NCBI GenBank assembly: GCA_020633675.1
Contig: JACKDE010000001.1
Span: 1,240,001-1,304,000, forward strand
Length of the DNA stretch: 64,000 bases
Origin: Deferribacteres bacterium
GTDB taxonomy: Bacteria > Zhuqueibacterota > Zhuqueibacteria > Zhuqueibacterales > Geothermadaptataceae
Direction: 5' to 3'
Shown in pieces: positions 1-8,950 of the stretch. The stretch's first letter is position 1. Each line of letters opens with the position of its first letter. The position numbers were made by a program, and so were the translations under genes. Below the pieces are notes generated by a model. The model was not told the origin of the DNA and did no database searches. It saw only the letters and a list, made by a program, of their open reading frames with translations.

Positions 1-671
1 AGAATGCCAAAAAATATGGCATCGCAGCCGGCGCGATCGTAGCAGCCTATTTTTTTGATGACAATGTTGACCGGTTTTTTAAGCAAAAACAGCGTTTCCC
101 TGATACAGCGCATTTTTTTGATAAAACCGGCCACTTGTTGAACCAGACCTTGTGGACAGGCTTTTACATGGCCGGTATGGTCGCGCAAAACGAAAAGCTG
201 GTCAGTGCCGGCCAGGCCATGATTGTCGCTGAGCTGGGCGCTAATCTGCTCGGTGGCGCGCTGTGGTTTGGCCTTGGTCGAGAACGCCCGGGCACAGCTC
301 CAGATCACCACACGTTTCATCCGTTCGACACCGACAATCTCGATCTTGCCTTCCCGCCGTTCAAAGTCCTGCCGTCCTTTCCATCGTCGCATGTCTCTGG
401 CAATTTCAGCATTGCCACGGTGCTGGCGCGCTATTACGGCTTTAAGGCAGGTTTGCCAATGTTTCTTTTTGGAACTGCCACCGGTTTTTCCCGTATTGCG
501 CGCCAGGGCCATTATTTATCGGATATTATTGGCGGCGCGTTCCTGGGAACCATTTTCGGGATTGCAGCAACGGAGGTCGTCCCACGCGAGAAGAACTTTC
601 TTGGCAATGTGATGATTATGCCGCAGCTGGGAGGCAGAGCGCAAGGCATCGTTGTACGCTATGCTTTTTAA
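1..671 (+). CDS. PAP2-family phosphatase, 5' end missing
   Basis: The reading frame is already open at the window edge (first full codon at base 3), so the true start lies upstream. Three PAP2 signatures are in order: a GRERPG element (about bases 270-290) standing where KXXXXXXRP is expected, with Trp in the usual Lys position; PSFPSSHVSG (about 370-400), which holds the catalytic His; and SRIARQGHYLSD (about 490-525), the SRXXXXXHXXXD motif. Hydrophobic stretches between them fit a membrane-bound or exported lipid or pyrophosphate phosphatase. In this superfamily the two His residues carry phosphoryl transfer. The substrate cannot be read from the sequence. The missing first Lys is common in exported members and does not by itself mean inactivity. 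Confidence 0.85.
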   Translation, partial: NAKKYGIAAGAIVAAYFFDDNVDRFFKQKQRFPDTAHFFDKTGHLLNQTLWTGFYMAGMVAQNEKLVSAGQAMIVAELGANLLGGALWFGLGRERPGTAPDHHTFHPFDTDNLDLAFPPFKVLPSFPSSHVSGNFSIATVLARYYGFKAGLPMFLFGTATGFSRIARQGHYLSDIIGGAFLGTIFGIAATEVVPREKNFLGNVMIMPQLGGRAQGIVVRYAF

Positions 672-682
672 ATAATTCGATA

Positions 683-820
683 ATGTGCTGGAGTTCCCAG
701 GTGCGCATTGCGGCAGTACATTTGACCGGCAATGGTCATGAACTTGTTGATTTTGCGGAGCCGCATCGCTATATTGACCGCCTAATAATGCAAATCACGG
801 AGGAAGGTAAGTGCGAATAA
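683..820 (+). CDS. Possible small protein (45 aa), overlapping the next gene
   Basis: An ATG-initiated frame encodes 45 residues (VRIAAVHLTGNGHE near the start, ITEEGKCE at the end) and stops at 818-820, overlapping the GTG start of the following lipoprotein gene by 10 bases. It fills the gap between the PAP2 gene and the lipoprotein and contains the RBS of that gene. The opening resembles small DUF3892-like proteins only loosely. There is no clear RBS ahead of the ATG. It may be real and translationally coupled, or a chance frame. Confidence 0.25.
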   Translation: MCWSSQVRIAAVHLTGNGHELVDFAEPHRYIDRLIMQITEEGKCE

Positions 821-2499
821 AGAGCCTGTCCAGGTACTTTTTGACTGGATTGTCAGCATTGTGTGTTTTGTGCAGCGTGGGCTGCGGCGGCACTTCCTTT
901 CAAAAAAAGCCTGCCATTCCGGACGATCGCCAACCCATTCCGGAGCCGAAAACCCAACACATTAATATCGCGGCTGACATCATTGCTAAACAGTTTGCTG
1001 ATCAACTTGAGCAATCGCTGGATTTATCCCGCCAACTGCGCAATCTGACCGGCAAGCGTAAGCAGGCTTACAATATCGATTCATTTGGTGAAGTCCCGAA
1101 TTCGAGTTGGTTTACCAATCGCAATGCGCACGAAAGGCTCTCCGTGGATGAAGTCAGGCGCGGTCCGGATACCGAGACCGGGCCACCTGCAACTGGGACA
1201 TGGACCGTGATCCGTGCGAAAACCGAGGGCGTGACCCCGGGCTTCCACATCGAAGATAGCCGTGGCGAAAAGTATGTGATGAAATTCGATCCGAAAGGCT
1301 ATTCAGAACTGGCAACCGGCGCGGAGTTGGTTGGCACAAAGCTGTTCCATGCTGCTGGCTATAATGTGCCTGAAAATTATTTGGTCTGGTTTGATCCGTC
1401 TGTGCTAAAGATCGGTAGTAATGTCGAAATCACCGATAAAGAAGGCAGGCAGCGCCTGATGCAGACGAGCGATTTACAAGAGATTCTTGAGCGTATTGAG
1501 AAGCAGTCGGATGGCCGCATCCGCGCGGTTGCCAGCCGCTACGTTCGAGGCAAACTCAAAGGCCCATTTTATTATATCGGTACGCGTGACGACGATCCGA
1601 ACGATTTTATCCCACACCAGCATCGCCGCGAGTTGCGCGGTCTGCGCGTGATGGCTGCCTGGCTGAATCATTTCGACACCAAGGCCAACAATACCCTGGA
1701 TGTGTACGATCCAGCTGGCTTTATCAAGCATTATTTGATCGATTTCGGATCCACGCTCGGCAGTCAAGGTGACGAGCCTATGCCGCCTTACATCGGTTAT
1801 GAAGAAAGTGTCGATATCCACGAAATTCTGAAGAGTACGGCCTCGCTTGGCATGTTTGTTGAGCCATGGGAAAAGGTGGGTGGCATTACATATCCAGCCA
1901 TCGGTCACTACAGGTCGTATGATTTCAAGCCGGAACGTTACAAATTTATCTTGCCTAATCCTGCTTTTGAACTAATGACCCATCGCGATGGCTATTGGGG
2001 TGCAAAAATGGTGATGTCATTCAGCGATGAGCAGATTCGCGCTGCGGTCTCGACGGCACAATATTCCAATCCGGAAGCGGCTGAATATCTGATCCGGACC
2101 ATCATCGAGCGCCGAGACATTATTGGACAGTATTGGTTCGAAAAAATGCCGCCATTGGATTTTTTCGCTGTCGAACCGCTCGAAAATAAGGATGTCATCA
2201 GCTTTCGGGATCTGGCCATCGATTGGGGAGTGGGTGATCCGGAAAAACGTGCGTATCGTTATGTATTGCAATCCGGTTCGCATGTGTTCGCATCCGGTGA
2301 AGTGGATGTTGCGAATCTTGCTGTCCATTTACCATCTATCAGCGATTTCGAGCAAAATAAACAAAAAGATTATTTACATTTGCAAGTATTTGCAAAGACA
2401 AGCCAAAATGGTGCATGGAGTCAGGCCGTGCATGCTTTTATGGAACCAGATAAGGTTTCCGGCCAATTTCGTCTGGCCGGTGTTCAACGCGAAGAATAA
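811..2499 (+). CDS. Lipoprotein with kinase-like (HipA/CotH-type) motifs
   Basis: The gene starts at GTG 811 behind a strong GGAGGAAGG. The 562-residue product opens with a charged, hydrophobic leader ending in a lipobox-like SVGC, so it is probably a lipoprotein. The central part has features seen in HipA/CotH-type protein-kinase folds: KYVMKFDP (beta strand with Lys), WLNHFDTKANN (residues 284-294, resembling the catalytic-loop HxD...N) and LIDFG (309-313, resembling the metal-binding D-F-G). This assignment rests on motif shape only. No specific family was recognised, and the substrate is unknown. The next gene begins 74 bases downstream. Confidence 0.6.
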   Translation: MRIKSLSRYFLTGLSALCVLCSVGCGGTSFQKKPAIPDDRQPIPEPKTQHINIAADIIAKQFADQLEQSLDLSRQLRNLTGKRKQAYNIDSFGEVPNSSWFTNRNAHERLSVDEVRRGPDTETGPPATGTWTVIRAKTEGVTPGFHIEDSRGEKYVMKFDPKGYSELATGAELVGTKLFHAAGYNVPENYLVWFDPSVLKIGSNVEITDKEGRQRLMQTSDLQEILERIEKQSDGRIRAVASRYVRGKLKGPFYYIGTRDDDPNDFIPHQHRRELRGLRVMAAWLNHFDTKANNTLDVYDPAGFIKHYLIDFGSTLGSQGDEPMPPYIGYEESVDIHEILKSTASLGMFVEPWEKVGGITYPAIGHYRSYDFKPERYKFILPNPAFELMTHRDGYWGAKMVMSFSDEQIRAAVSTAQYSNPEAAEYLIRTIIERRDIIGQYWFEKMPPLDFFAVEPLENKDVISFRDLAIDWGVGDPEKRAYRYVLQSGSHVFASGEVDVANLAVHLPSISDFEQNKQKDYLHLQVFAKTSQNGAWSQAVHAFMEPDKVSGQFRLAGVQREE

Positions 2500-2573
2500 A
2501 CAGATAGCCATTTGTTGCTTGCAAAGTTTGCCAAACCAGGATACAGCAAGTGGATTTGCAGGCTGGAGGACAT

Positions 2574-3905
2574 ATGCAAAAAAGTGCACTCGAACGATTT
2601 CTGGGGCTCTTTACCGATGTGCGCCCGGGCGAAGGCTTGACAGCGCTGATGCTGGCAACCAACATTTTCCTCATTTTAACCGCGTACTACATCATCAAGC
2701 CTGTTCGTGAAGGCCTGATTTTATCAGGCTCCGGGCCGGAAGTGAAAAGCTACCTGGCAGCGGTATTGGTGATTGTTTTGATCGGCACGGTCAAGCTTTT
2801 TGCGTGGCTGGCGGGCCGATTTTCACGCAAGCCACTCATCAATATTGTCACCTTGTTTTTTGTCGTCTGTCTGGCGATTTTCTATTTTCTCGGCAAGTTT
2901 GGCTTGCCTTATCTGGATGTGATTTTCTTCGTCTGGATTGGCATGTTCAACGTCATGATTCCCGCGCAATTTTGGGGATTTGCAAACGATATTTACACGC
3001 CGGATGCTGGCAAGCGCTTGATGGTGCTGGTGGCGTTTGGCAGCAATCTCGGCGCGATTGTCGGTGCCAAAATTGCCAGCTATCTGGTCGGGCCTGTCGG
3101 CTTGTTTGAGCTGATGTTGGTCGCAGGCGGTGTTTTAGCGATCAGTTTGCTCTTTACCAATGCGGTCGATGCGCGCGAAAAGTCTCAAGTTGCTGAAACC
3201 GATCAGTCGGATCGTTCCGATGAAGAGCCACTCGGGAAAGAAGGCGCATTCAAGCTCGTCTTTCAAACCAAATATTTGTTGATGATCGCCCTGCTGATCT
3301 TGCTGCTCAATTGGGTCAATACAACTGGCGAGTACATACTCGGTCGCGTTGTCGGTGGCGCTGCAGATGCTGCCATCGCTGCCGGATCGGCCGGCGGTTT
3401 GGCAAAAAGTGAATACATCGGCAAGTTTTACGCAGATTTTTTTAGTATCGTGAATCTCGGCAGCGTGCTGATCCAGCTTTTTTTGGTATCACGCATCCTG
3501 AAATACTTTGGTGTTGGCATCGCCATTCTCATTTTACCCTTGATTGCGATGTTCGGATATATGGTCATCGCTTTCGTGCCGATTTTAACGATGGTGCGAT
3601 GGGTTAAAACAGCTGAAAATGCAACAGATTATTCACTGCAAAACACGGTTCGCCACGTGTTGTTTTTGCCAACAAGCAGAGAGCAAAAATATAAAGCCAA
3701 ACAGGCAATTGACTCCTTCTTTCACCGTGCTGGTGATGTGCTATCTGCCGCTGTTGTATTCGTTGGTGTAAATTGGCTTGCTCTCAAAACAACCGGCTTT
3801 GCTGCTTTTAACCTGTTTTTAGTGGTCATCTGGCTGGTGCTTGCCGTGATGATCGGGCGTGAAAACAAACGTTGGGTGGAGCGCCGCGAGGCTGAAAAAG
3901 CATAG
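2574..3905 (+). CDS. ATP/ADP-translocase-like (NTT/Tlc-type) MFS transporter
   Basis: ATG 2574 is chosen because GGAGGA sits directly before it; an upstream GTG in frame (2550) lacks one. The 443-residue protein has about 10-12 hydrophobic segments and the family hallmark near the N-terminus, TAYYIIKPVREGLIL, shared by Npt1/Tlc nucleotide transporters and their free-living relatives. It lacks the HEAT extension of the next gene. Known family members exchange ATP for ADP or import nucleotides in intracellular bacteria and plastids; in free-living bacteria the substrate is mostly unknown. Residues 205-230 form an acidic cytoplasmic-looking loop. The neighbouring paralogue 114 bases downstream suggests the two act together or form a hetero-oligomer (inference). 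Confidence 0.8.
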   Translation: MQKSALERFLGLFTDVRPGEGLTALMLATNIFLILTAYYIIKPVREGLILSGSGPEVKSYLAAVLVIVLIGTVKLFAWLAGRFSRKPLINIVTLFFVVCLAIFYFLGKFGLPYLDVIFFVWIGMFNVMIPAQFWGFANDIYTPDAGKRLMVLVAFGSNLGAIVGAKIASYLVGPVGLFELMLVAGGVLAISLLFTNAVDAREKSQVAETDQSDRSDEEPLGKEGAFKLVFQTKYLLMIALLILLLNWVNTTGEYILGRVVGGAADAAIAAGSAGGLAKSEYIGKFYADFFSIVNLGSVLIQLFLVSRILKYFGVGIAILILPLIAMFGYMVIAFVPILTMVRWVKTAENATDYSLQNTVRHVLFLPTSREQKYKAKQAIDSFFHRAGDVLSAAVVFVGVNWLALKTTGFAAFNLFLVVIWLVLAVMIGRENKRWVERREAEKA

Positions 3906-4019
3906 TGGATGCCTCTTTGCCCTGGTGTTGGTCACTTTAAAACAGTGCCGGCTAATCCAAACTCACACACACAGTTTCTGAAATGACTCCAGCAACAGCC
4001 AATCATTTTATCGGCAAAA

Positions 4020-6830
4020 ATGACGAATTTTATTAGAAAGCTTTTTAATATCCGCGAAGGTGAAGGTCTGCGTGCGGTATTAATGTTTAGCTATATTTTT
4101 CTGATTATCGCTTCCTTGCTGATCGTCAAGCCTGTCCGCAATTCACTCTTTCTCACGACCTTTGGGCCATCCCAACTTCCCTATGCGTTCATCCTGGTGG
4201 CGTTGTTCGCTGCAGTCATCTCTTCGGTTTATGCAAATTTTGCACTCGAATTGCGGCTGAACGCATTGATTTATTATACACTCGTTGCTTGTATTGTCTG
4301 CCTGGTTGTTTTTTGGCTACTGTTAAAGTTGCAGTTTCAGTCAGGCTGGTTCATTTATGCGATTTATGTGTGGGTTGCCATTTTCGGGGTGATCACCACA
4401 TCACAGTTTTGGCTATTAGCAAATTACACCTTTAACGCCCGTGAGGCACGACGGCTATTCGGATTTGTCGGCAGTGGCGCAATCTCGGGTGGCATTTTCG
4501 GTGGCTATCTCACAAATTATCTCGCTCCAATGATCGGCACCGAAGACCTGCTCTTGCTGTGCGCGATTGCTTTGGGCGCGTGTATTTTTATCGCACGTAT
4601 CGTTTGGCGGCAAGGAGCGATGCAAAGCTATCAGGAAAAACTGGTAAAAGATGAAAAACACCCCAAGGCTCGAACGCCAGCTAATGCAAACACGCTGTCG
4701 ATTATTTTTAAAAGCGATCACTTGAAATACACCGCTATTCTGGTTGGCATCGGCGTGATTGTGGCAAATTTGGTTGATTATCAGTTCAGCGCTATCGCCT
4801 CGGAAACCATTCAGGATGAGGATGAACTGACCGCATTTTTTGGGTTTTGGCTCTCCAATCTCAGTATCACATCTTTGTTGATACAGCTTTTTGTGACCAG
4901 CCGTGTTTTAAAAACCTTTGGCGTGGGAGCATCGCTGTTTTTCCTGCCGCTTGGCATCCTGCTCGGCGCGGTTTTACTGCTAATGTGGCCGGTTTTATGG
5001 GCTGCGATCTTCATTCGAGTCAGCGATGGTGCGTTCAAGCAATCAATAAATAAAGCTGGACTCGAGCTGCTGATTTTGCCGATCCCAAAGGCAGTGAAGG
5101 ATCAAACGAAAGCCTTTATCGATGTCTTTGTCGATAGCTTTGCAACCGGAATTGGCGGTGTGTTGCTGATCTTTTTTACAACGGTCATCGGCGTTACGAC
5201 AGGTCAGGTCAGTCTGGTGATCATCGCTTTGATTTCAGTTTGGATCTTTACTATTTTTCGAGTGCGCAAGGAGTACATCAATTCCTTTCGCCTTGCGATT
5301 GAAAAAAGAACCATTGAAGTAGACGAGCCTACCGTAAGTTTGAGCGACGCCTCTATTTTTGAAAGCTTTCAAAAAGTCTTCGACGGCAAAAACGAACGCC
5401 AAATTCTCTATGTGCTCAATTTGGTCGAGGATATGGTCGATGATAAACTACAGCCACTGCTCACCAGGCTGTTGCGTCACGACTCTGCTGATGTAAAAGC
5501 GAAAGCGCTGGCTATGCTCGGCGGCTATGCTGAAAGCGATGTATCTGAGCAGGCAGCGAAATTGGTGCATCACCAGGATCGGGAAGTGCGCGTAGAAGCA
5601 ATACGTTATTTGTGTAATCGCGATGAAGAGCCGTCGGCGGTTCTCAACCAGTTTCTCGTCTCGCCAAGTGATGCTGTACAGGTTGCGGCGCTGCTTTGCG
5701 CAGCCAGGATGAGCAGGGAAGATCCGGGCAATCGCCATTTGATTGATTTCAAGGCGACCTTTGAGGGGATTTGGCAAAGGTTGCGGCAAACGGATGACAC
5801 GCAGAAAGCCGAATATATCAAGCTGAACGCTGCAATGGTGATCGGTGTGGCTCGCGAGGCAAATTTGAATGCATATTTGCATATTTTGCTGAATGACGCG
5901 TCAATTTCCGTCATTAAAGCGGCAATTTACAGTGCTGGTGAAATCCAGGCAATGGAGTTCATCCCGCTTATTATCAACAATCTCAAAATTAAGCATCTTC
6001 GTAAAGTCGCCCGCGATGCTCTTGTGCAATATGGTGATAAGGCGGTTGAAATGCTTTCAGAAAAGCTTGGACAGGCAAAAATTGAACAATCACAGAAAAT
6101 CGCCATCCCACGAATTTTAGGTGCCATTAAAACCCAAAAATCTGTGAATGTGCTGCTTCGCCACCTGAATCAGCATGACCTTATGGTGCGTTCTGAGGTG
6201 ATCAAAGCCTTGAATCGACTCAAGCAACAAATGCCCATGCTAAAATACGATAGCGAACGAATTGAGAACCATATTCTTGAGGAAACAAATGGCTATTACC
6301 GTCTGATTTCCTATCTGCGCGCACAAAACGGAGAATCGGGAGAGCTGCACAGCGCACCGTATAAGCGCGCACGCATGCTATTGATCAATGCGCTCGAAGA
6401 ACGTCTCGAAGAAAACCTCGATCGTATCTTTCGATTGTTAGGCCTTAGATACAAACCAGACGATATGTTTAATGCCTACCGTGGTATCACTAGCGACCAA
6501 AATGACTTGCGTGCCAATGCCATCGAGTTTCTTGACAACGTGCTTGATTCTCATTTGAAAAAATACATCATTCCGCTGGTCGAATCAAATTCTCCATTTT
6601 CGCTGATGAGCAAACTTGCTGAGCAGGCTTATCTGGATGAACGCGCAAAAAAAGAGTGTTTGAGCTCGATATTGGATGGGGATGACAATTGGTTAAAAGT
6701 CTGTAGCTTGTATTTGATTGCATTGCAAAGGAATGGTGACTGCATTGGTGAAATCGGCGCGCATTTGTCGAACCCGGATCCGATGGTGCAGGAAACTGCC
6801 AGATTGGCGATGCGGAAACTGCAACTCTAA
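4020..6830 (+). CDS. ATP/ADP-translocase-like transporter with C-terminal HEAT repeats
   Basis: This 936-residue protein has two halves. Residues 1 to about 415 are a membrane domain of the same family as the preceding gene (SLLIVKPVRNSLFL is the counterpart of its hallmark). Residues from about 440 to the end are a soluble alpha-solenoid: repeated helical pairs such as DVKAKALAMLGGYAES, REVRVEAIRYLCN and SISVIKAAIYSAGEIQ are typical of HEAT repeats. HEAT solenoids bind proteins or regulate the domain they are attached to. ATG 4020 gives a natural N-terminus but has no obvious Shine-Dalgarno. A cyclic-nucleotide-binding protein follows after 26 bases, so transport may be regulated through this tail (inference). 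Confidence 0.8.
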   Translation: MTNFIRKLFNIREGEGLRAVLMFSYIFLIIASLLIVKPVRNSLFLTTFGPSQLPYAFILVALFAAVISSVYANFALELRLNALIYYTLVACIVCLVVFWLLLKLQFQSGWFIYAIYVWVAIFGVITTSQFWLLANYTFNAREARRLFGFVGSGAISGGIFGGYLTNYLAPMIGTEDLLLLCAIALGACIFIARIVWRQGAMQSYQEKLVKDEKHPKARTPANANTLSIIFKSDHLKYTAILVGIGVIVANLVDYQFSAIASETIQDEDELTAFFGFWLSNLSITSLLIQLFVTSRVLKTFGVGASLFFLPLGILLGAVLLLMWPVLWAAIFIRVSDGAFKQSINKAGLELLILPIPKAVKDQTKAFIDVFVDSFATGIGGVLLIFFTTVIGVTTGQVSLVIIALISVWIFTIFRVRKEYINSFRLAIEKRTIEVDEPTVSLSDASIFESFQKVFDGKNERQILYVLNLVEDMVDDKLQPLLTRLLRHDSADVKAKALAMLGGYAESDVSEQAAKLVHHQDREVRVEAIRYLCNRDEEPSAVLNQFLVSPSDAVQVAALLCAARMSREDPGNRHLIDFKATFEGIWQRLRQTDDTQKAEYIKLNAAMVIGVAREANLNAYLHILLNDASISVIKAAIYSAGEIQAMEFIPLIINNLKIKHLRKVARDALVQYGDKAVEMLSEKLGQAKIEQSQKIAIPRILGAIKTQKSVNVLLRHLNQHDLMVRSEVIKALNRLKQQMPMLKYDSERIENHILEETNGYYRLISYLRAQNGESGELHSAPYKRARMLLINALEERLEENLDRIFRLLGLRYKPDDMFNAYRGITSDQNDLRANAIEFLDNVLDSHLKKYIIPLVESNSPFSLMSKLAEQAYLDERAKKECLSSILDGDDNWLKVCSLYLIALQRNGDCIGEIGAHLSNPDPMVQETARLAMRKLQL

Positions 6831-6856
6831 TCTAAGCTCGCAAGAATGAGTAGCCT

Positions 6857-7282
6857 ATGTTAACGACCATTGAAAAAGTGATATTTTTGCAGGAAGTGGA
6901 TATTTTTGAGCAAACTTCTACAGAAAATTTAGCTCAAATCGCAGCGATTACTGAAGAGCTACAGATCGCAAAAGATCATGTTATATATCAGGAAGGTGAC
7001 AACTCAGACTCGATGTATTTGGTCGTTGAAGGTAAAATTCGACTGCATAAAAGCGAGCAAAATATCATGATTGCCGGCGAAAAAGATGCATTCGGAACTT
7101 GGGCTTTGCTTGATGATGAAGTGCGGCTGGTGAGTGCAGTAGCGCTGGAAGACGGCACTTTGCTACGCATCGCCAAGGATGATTTTTATGATTTGTTGGC
7201 AGACAATGTCCAGATCACCCAGGGGATTATCAAATATATGGCAGGCAAATTGCGCTCCCTGGCCGGGCGTGCAGGAAAATGA
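6857..7282 (+). CDS. Cyclic-nucleotide-binding domain protein
   Basis: The 141-residue protein is a single cNMP-binding jelly roll: HVIYQEGDNSDSMYLVVEGK is the typical start of the barrel, followed by a phosphate-binding-cassette-like segment DAFGTWALLDDEVRL and a C-terminal helix. The usual PBC arginine after the small residues is at or near the R of EVRL, so ligand binding is uncertain. No DNA-binding helix-turn-helix follows, so it is not a CRP-type regulator on its own. It lies 26 bases after the HEAT-tailed transporter and is probably cotranscribed with it. In related proteins the transporter, HEAT and cNMP parts can be one chain, so this is likely the regulatory subunit (inference). Confidence 0.8.
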   Translation: MLTTIEKVIFLQEVDIFEQTSTENLAQIAAITEELQIAKDHVIYQEGDNSDSMYLVVEGKIRLHKSEQNIMIAGEKDAFGTWALLDDEVRLVSAVALEDGTLLRIAKDDFYDLLADNVQITQGIIKYMAGKLRSLAGRAGK

Positions 7283-7654
7283 TGAAAGAAAGCATTTTAT
7301 GCTTGGCATGTCCTGGCTGATTGGGTATCTGAAGCAGGCCTGAACGTAAGAAGAAATCAATTGATACACAACCTTCCTTATCGCTGCTCGTTTCGGGGCC
7401 ACGAATCAAACAGGACCCACCGGTAACCTCTCCACCGCTGCAAAAGACCTGATTTCTGCATGAAGTTGCTTTTCATTTGCAACATATTAAATTAATGACT
7501 ATATAATCAAATTCACCAAGCCTTTTCGCTGAATGCAGGGCTTGCTGTTCACAAATACCCGTGATTTGCGTTGCTGCGGCAGATGTCGCAACGGCTTGTG
7601 GTGTCGAAGATGGGAAAGCACGCAACAGTGCTTTAAAGGGATCAGGAGAATTGC
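7283..7654 (+). other. Intergenic region with structured leader
   Basis: The 372-base gap holds no convincing gene. Its second half looks like a 5' leader for the response regulator: a possible promoter at 7477-7507, a CGTTGC/GCAACG hairpin (7569-7593), and a 7-bp AAAGCAC/GTGCTTT hairpin (7615-7634). The second hairpin ends just ahead of the AGGAG ribosome site at 7644-7648. Confidence 0.5.
7477..7507 (+). promoter_or_regulatory. Possible sigma-70-type promoter
   Basis: TTGCAA (7477-7482) and TATAAT (7502-7507) are separated by 19 bases in an AT-rich stretch upstream of the response regulator gene. The -10 is a perfect consensus; the spacer is long. The transcript would carry a leader of about 140 bases. 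Confidence 0.35.
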
Positions 7655-8140
7655 ATGCAAAACGCCGTAGAAGAAAAAGATACGATTGTCATCGTGGATG
7701 ATGAAGAAATGGTGCTGACCAGTCTCAGCTCTTTTTTTATGCTTGAGACAGATTATGAAATTGTATCGTTTACTTCTGGAAAGAAGGCATTGGAATACAT
7801 TGAAAAAAAAGAAGTGCATCTTGTCATTTCCGATTATCTGATGCCTGAAATGGATGGTATTAGTTTCCTGGCCAAAGTTCGGGAAATGAAACCGGAAATT
7901 CCGCGCATTATATTAACCGGCTATGCAGACAAGGAAAATGCCATTAAGGCGATCAATGAGGTCGGATTATATCAGTATATCGAAAAGCCGTGGGATAATG
8001 AAGATTTGCGAATTATTGTGCGCAATGCACTCGAAAAGCAAAAACTGATGAAAAAGCTCCAGGATAAAATCGGTGAGATCAACAAAGCTTATTCGGAATT
8101 GCAGGGTATTCACACCGATATTTTGAAAGCCTTCGTTTAA
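7655..8140 (+). CDS. Orphan response regulator (receiver domain plus coiled coil)
   Basis: Residues 8-125 form a complete CheY-like receiver: acidic pair D15/D16, phospho-acceptor D60 in LVISDYLMP, switch threonine T88 in IILTGY, and K111 in YIEKPW. Residues about 126-155 are a short charged helix likely to form a coiled coil. There is no DNA-binding or enzymatic output domain. The YQYIEKPWDNEDL end resembles receivers attached to HD-GYP or histidine-kinase modules. The protein is probably a phosphorelay shuttle or a partner-binding switch. No histidine kinase is adjacent. The start ATG at 7655 follows AGGAG with 6-base spacing. Confidence 0.9.
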   Translation: MQNAVEEKDTIVIVDDEEMVLTSLSSFFMLETDYEIVSFTSGKKALEYIEKKEVHLVISDYLMPEMDGISFLAKVREMKPEIPRIILTGYADKENAIKAINEVGLYQYIEKPWDNEDLRIIVRNALEKQKLMKKLQDKIGEINKAYSELQGIHTDILKAFV

Positions 8141-8171
8141 TTCCCCCCACCGGCCCACGCTACGCCTGCAC

Positions 8172-8600
8172 TTAGTCAGTCTCTTCCTTTTTAAATTCAA
8201 AGCTCTCTTCGCGGATGGCTTTGCCGGAATCATCGACGACAATTACACGCCAGGTTCCCGTCCATTCTGGTATCATTTTTTTGGAGCTGTATGTTCTCCA
8301 GGCTGCACTGCGCACAGACAATGGCACTTCTGCCATCAGGGAATCCTGATAAAACCATTTATGAGTGATTTGCATGTCGAACTGCGCGCCTTCAATCTTA
8401 GTAAAGCAATAGACCTTAGGGGTATCATTGGCGAAGCTTGATTCCTCTGTTAGAGGCTCTCTGCCGATAATTTCAGTACAGAAGACCATTTTCGTCACTT
8501 TCAAATCGCTCTCTTCCGCGCGATGCTGCTCCTGCGCAAAACCAAGTGAATACAAAAAAATCAACATGAGCATACAGATGAGATTCTTGATCGTGATCAT
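8172..8600 (-). CDS. Exported DUF2914 protein
   Basis: The 142-residue product begins with a signal peptide (MITIKNLICMLMLIFLYSLGFA, cleavage after FAQ likely). The mature part matches the DUF2914 pattern: a beta-rich domain with 'TEIIGREP', 'VYCFTKIEG', 'THKWFYQDSLMAEVPL' and the conserved 'AWRTYSSKKMIPEWTGTWRV'. The family occurs in envelope proteins of Gram-negative bacteria and has no settled function. A TGGAGGAA ribosome site precedes the ATG on the minus strand. The gene is convergent with the response regulator gene 31 bases away. Confidence 0.8.
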   Translation of the reverse strand: MITIKNLICMLMLIFLYSLGFAQEQHRAEESDLKVTKMVFCTEIIGREPLTEESSFANDTPKVYCFTKIEGAQFDMQITHKWFYQDSLMAEVPLSVRSAAWRTYSSKKMIPEWTGTWRVIVVDDSGKAIREESFEFKKEETD

Positions 8601-8950
8601 TGTTCCTCCAGAGACCTTACGAGCAGAGTAAAATAGTTTTCAATTTCTTTGCGAAATGCAGCCTGCAAATTGCTCCAAATCCATTAACGGACCAAGTGAT
8701 TGATATGGAAAACAGATTGAGCAGCCGACAGAGCATGCAAAATATACACATATTCAATTCTAAAATGCAAATAAGCAGATTCTATACCACACATCTTGTT
8801 TGTTTTTTAAAAAAAAGAACCCCCAGACCACATAACATGGTCTGAGGGCTCTGAGGAGGAAGGAAAACGACAAAAGAAGGTCAATCTTAATCATACCACT
8901 CATTACGAGTTCAATTCTCCAACGTTTGCCGTCGAAGATTTGTTCCCGCT
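8601..8950. other. Intergenic region with minus-strand terminator
   Basis: The 350-base gap separates two minus-strand genes. It holds the terminator described at 8809-8848 and an AT-rich stretch (8620-8800) that probably contains the promoter of the DUF2914 gene. I see no gene in it. Confidence 0.5.
8809..8848 (-). terminator. Rho-independent terminator of the S41/HAD operon
   Basis: On the minus strand a stem CCCTCAGACCA / TGGTCTGGGGG (one mismatch, 7-base loop) is followed by a run of eight Ts. It lies about 100 bases after the stop of the HAD gene. Confidence 0.75.
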
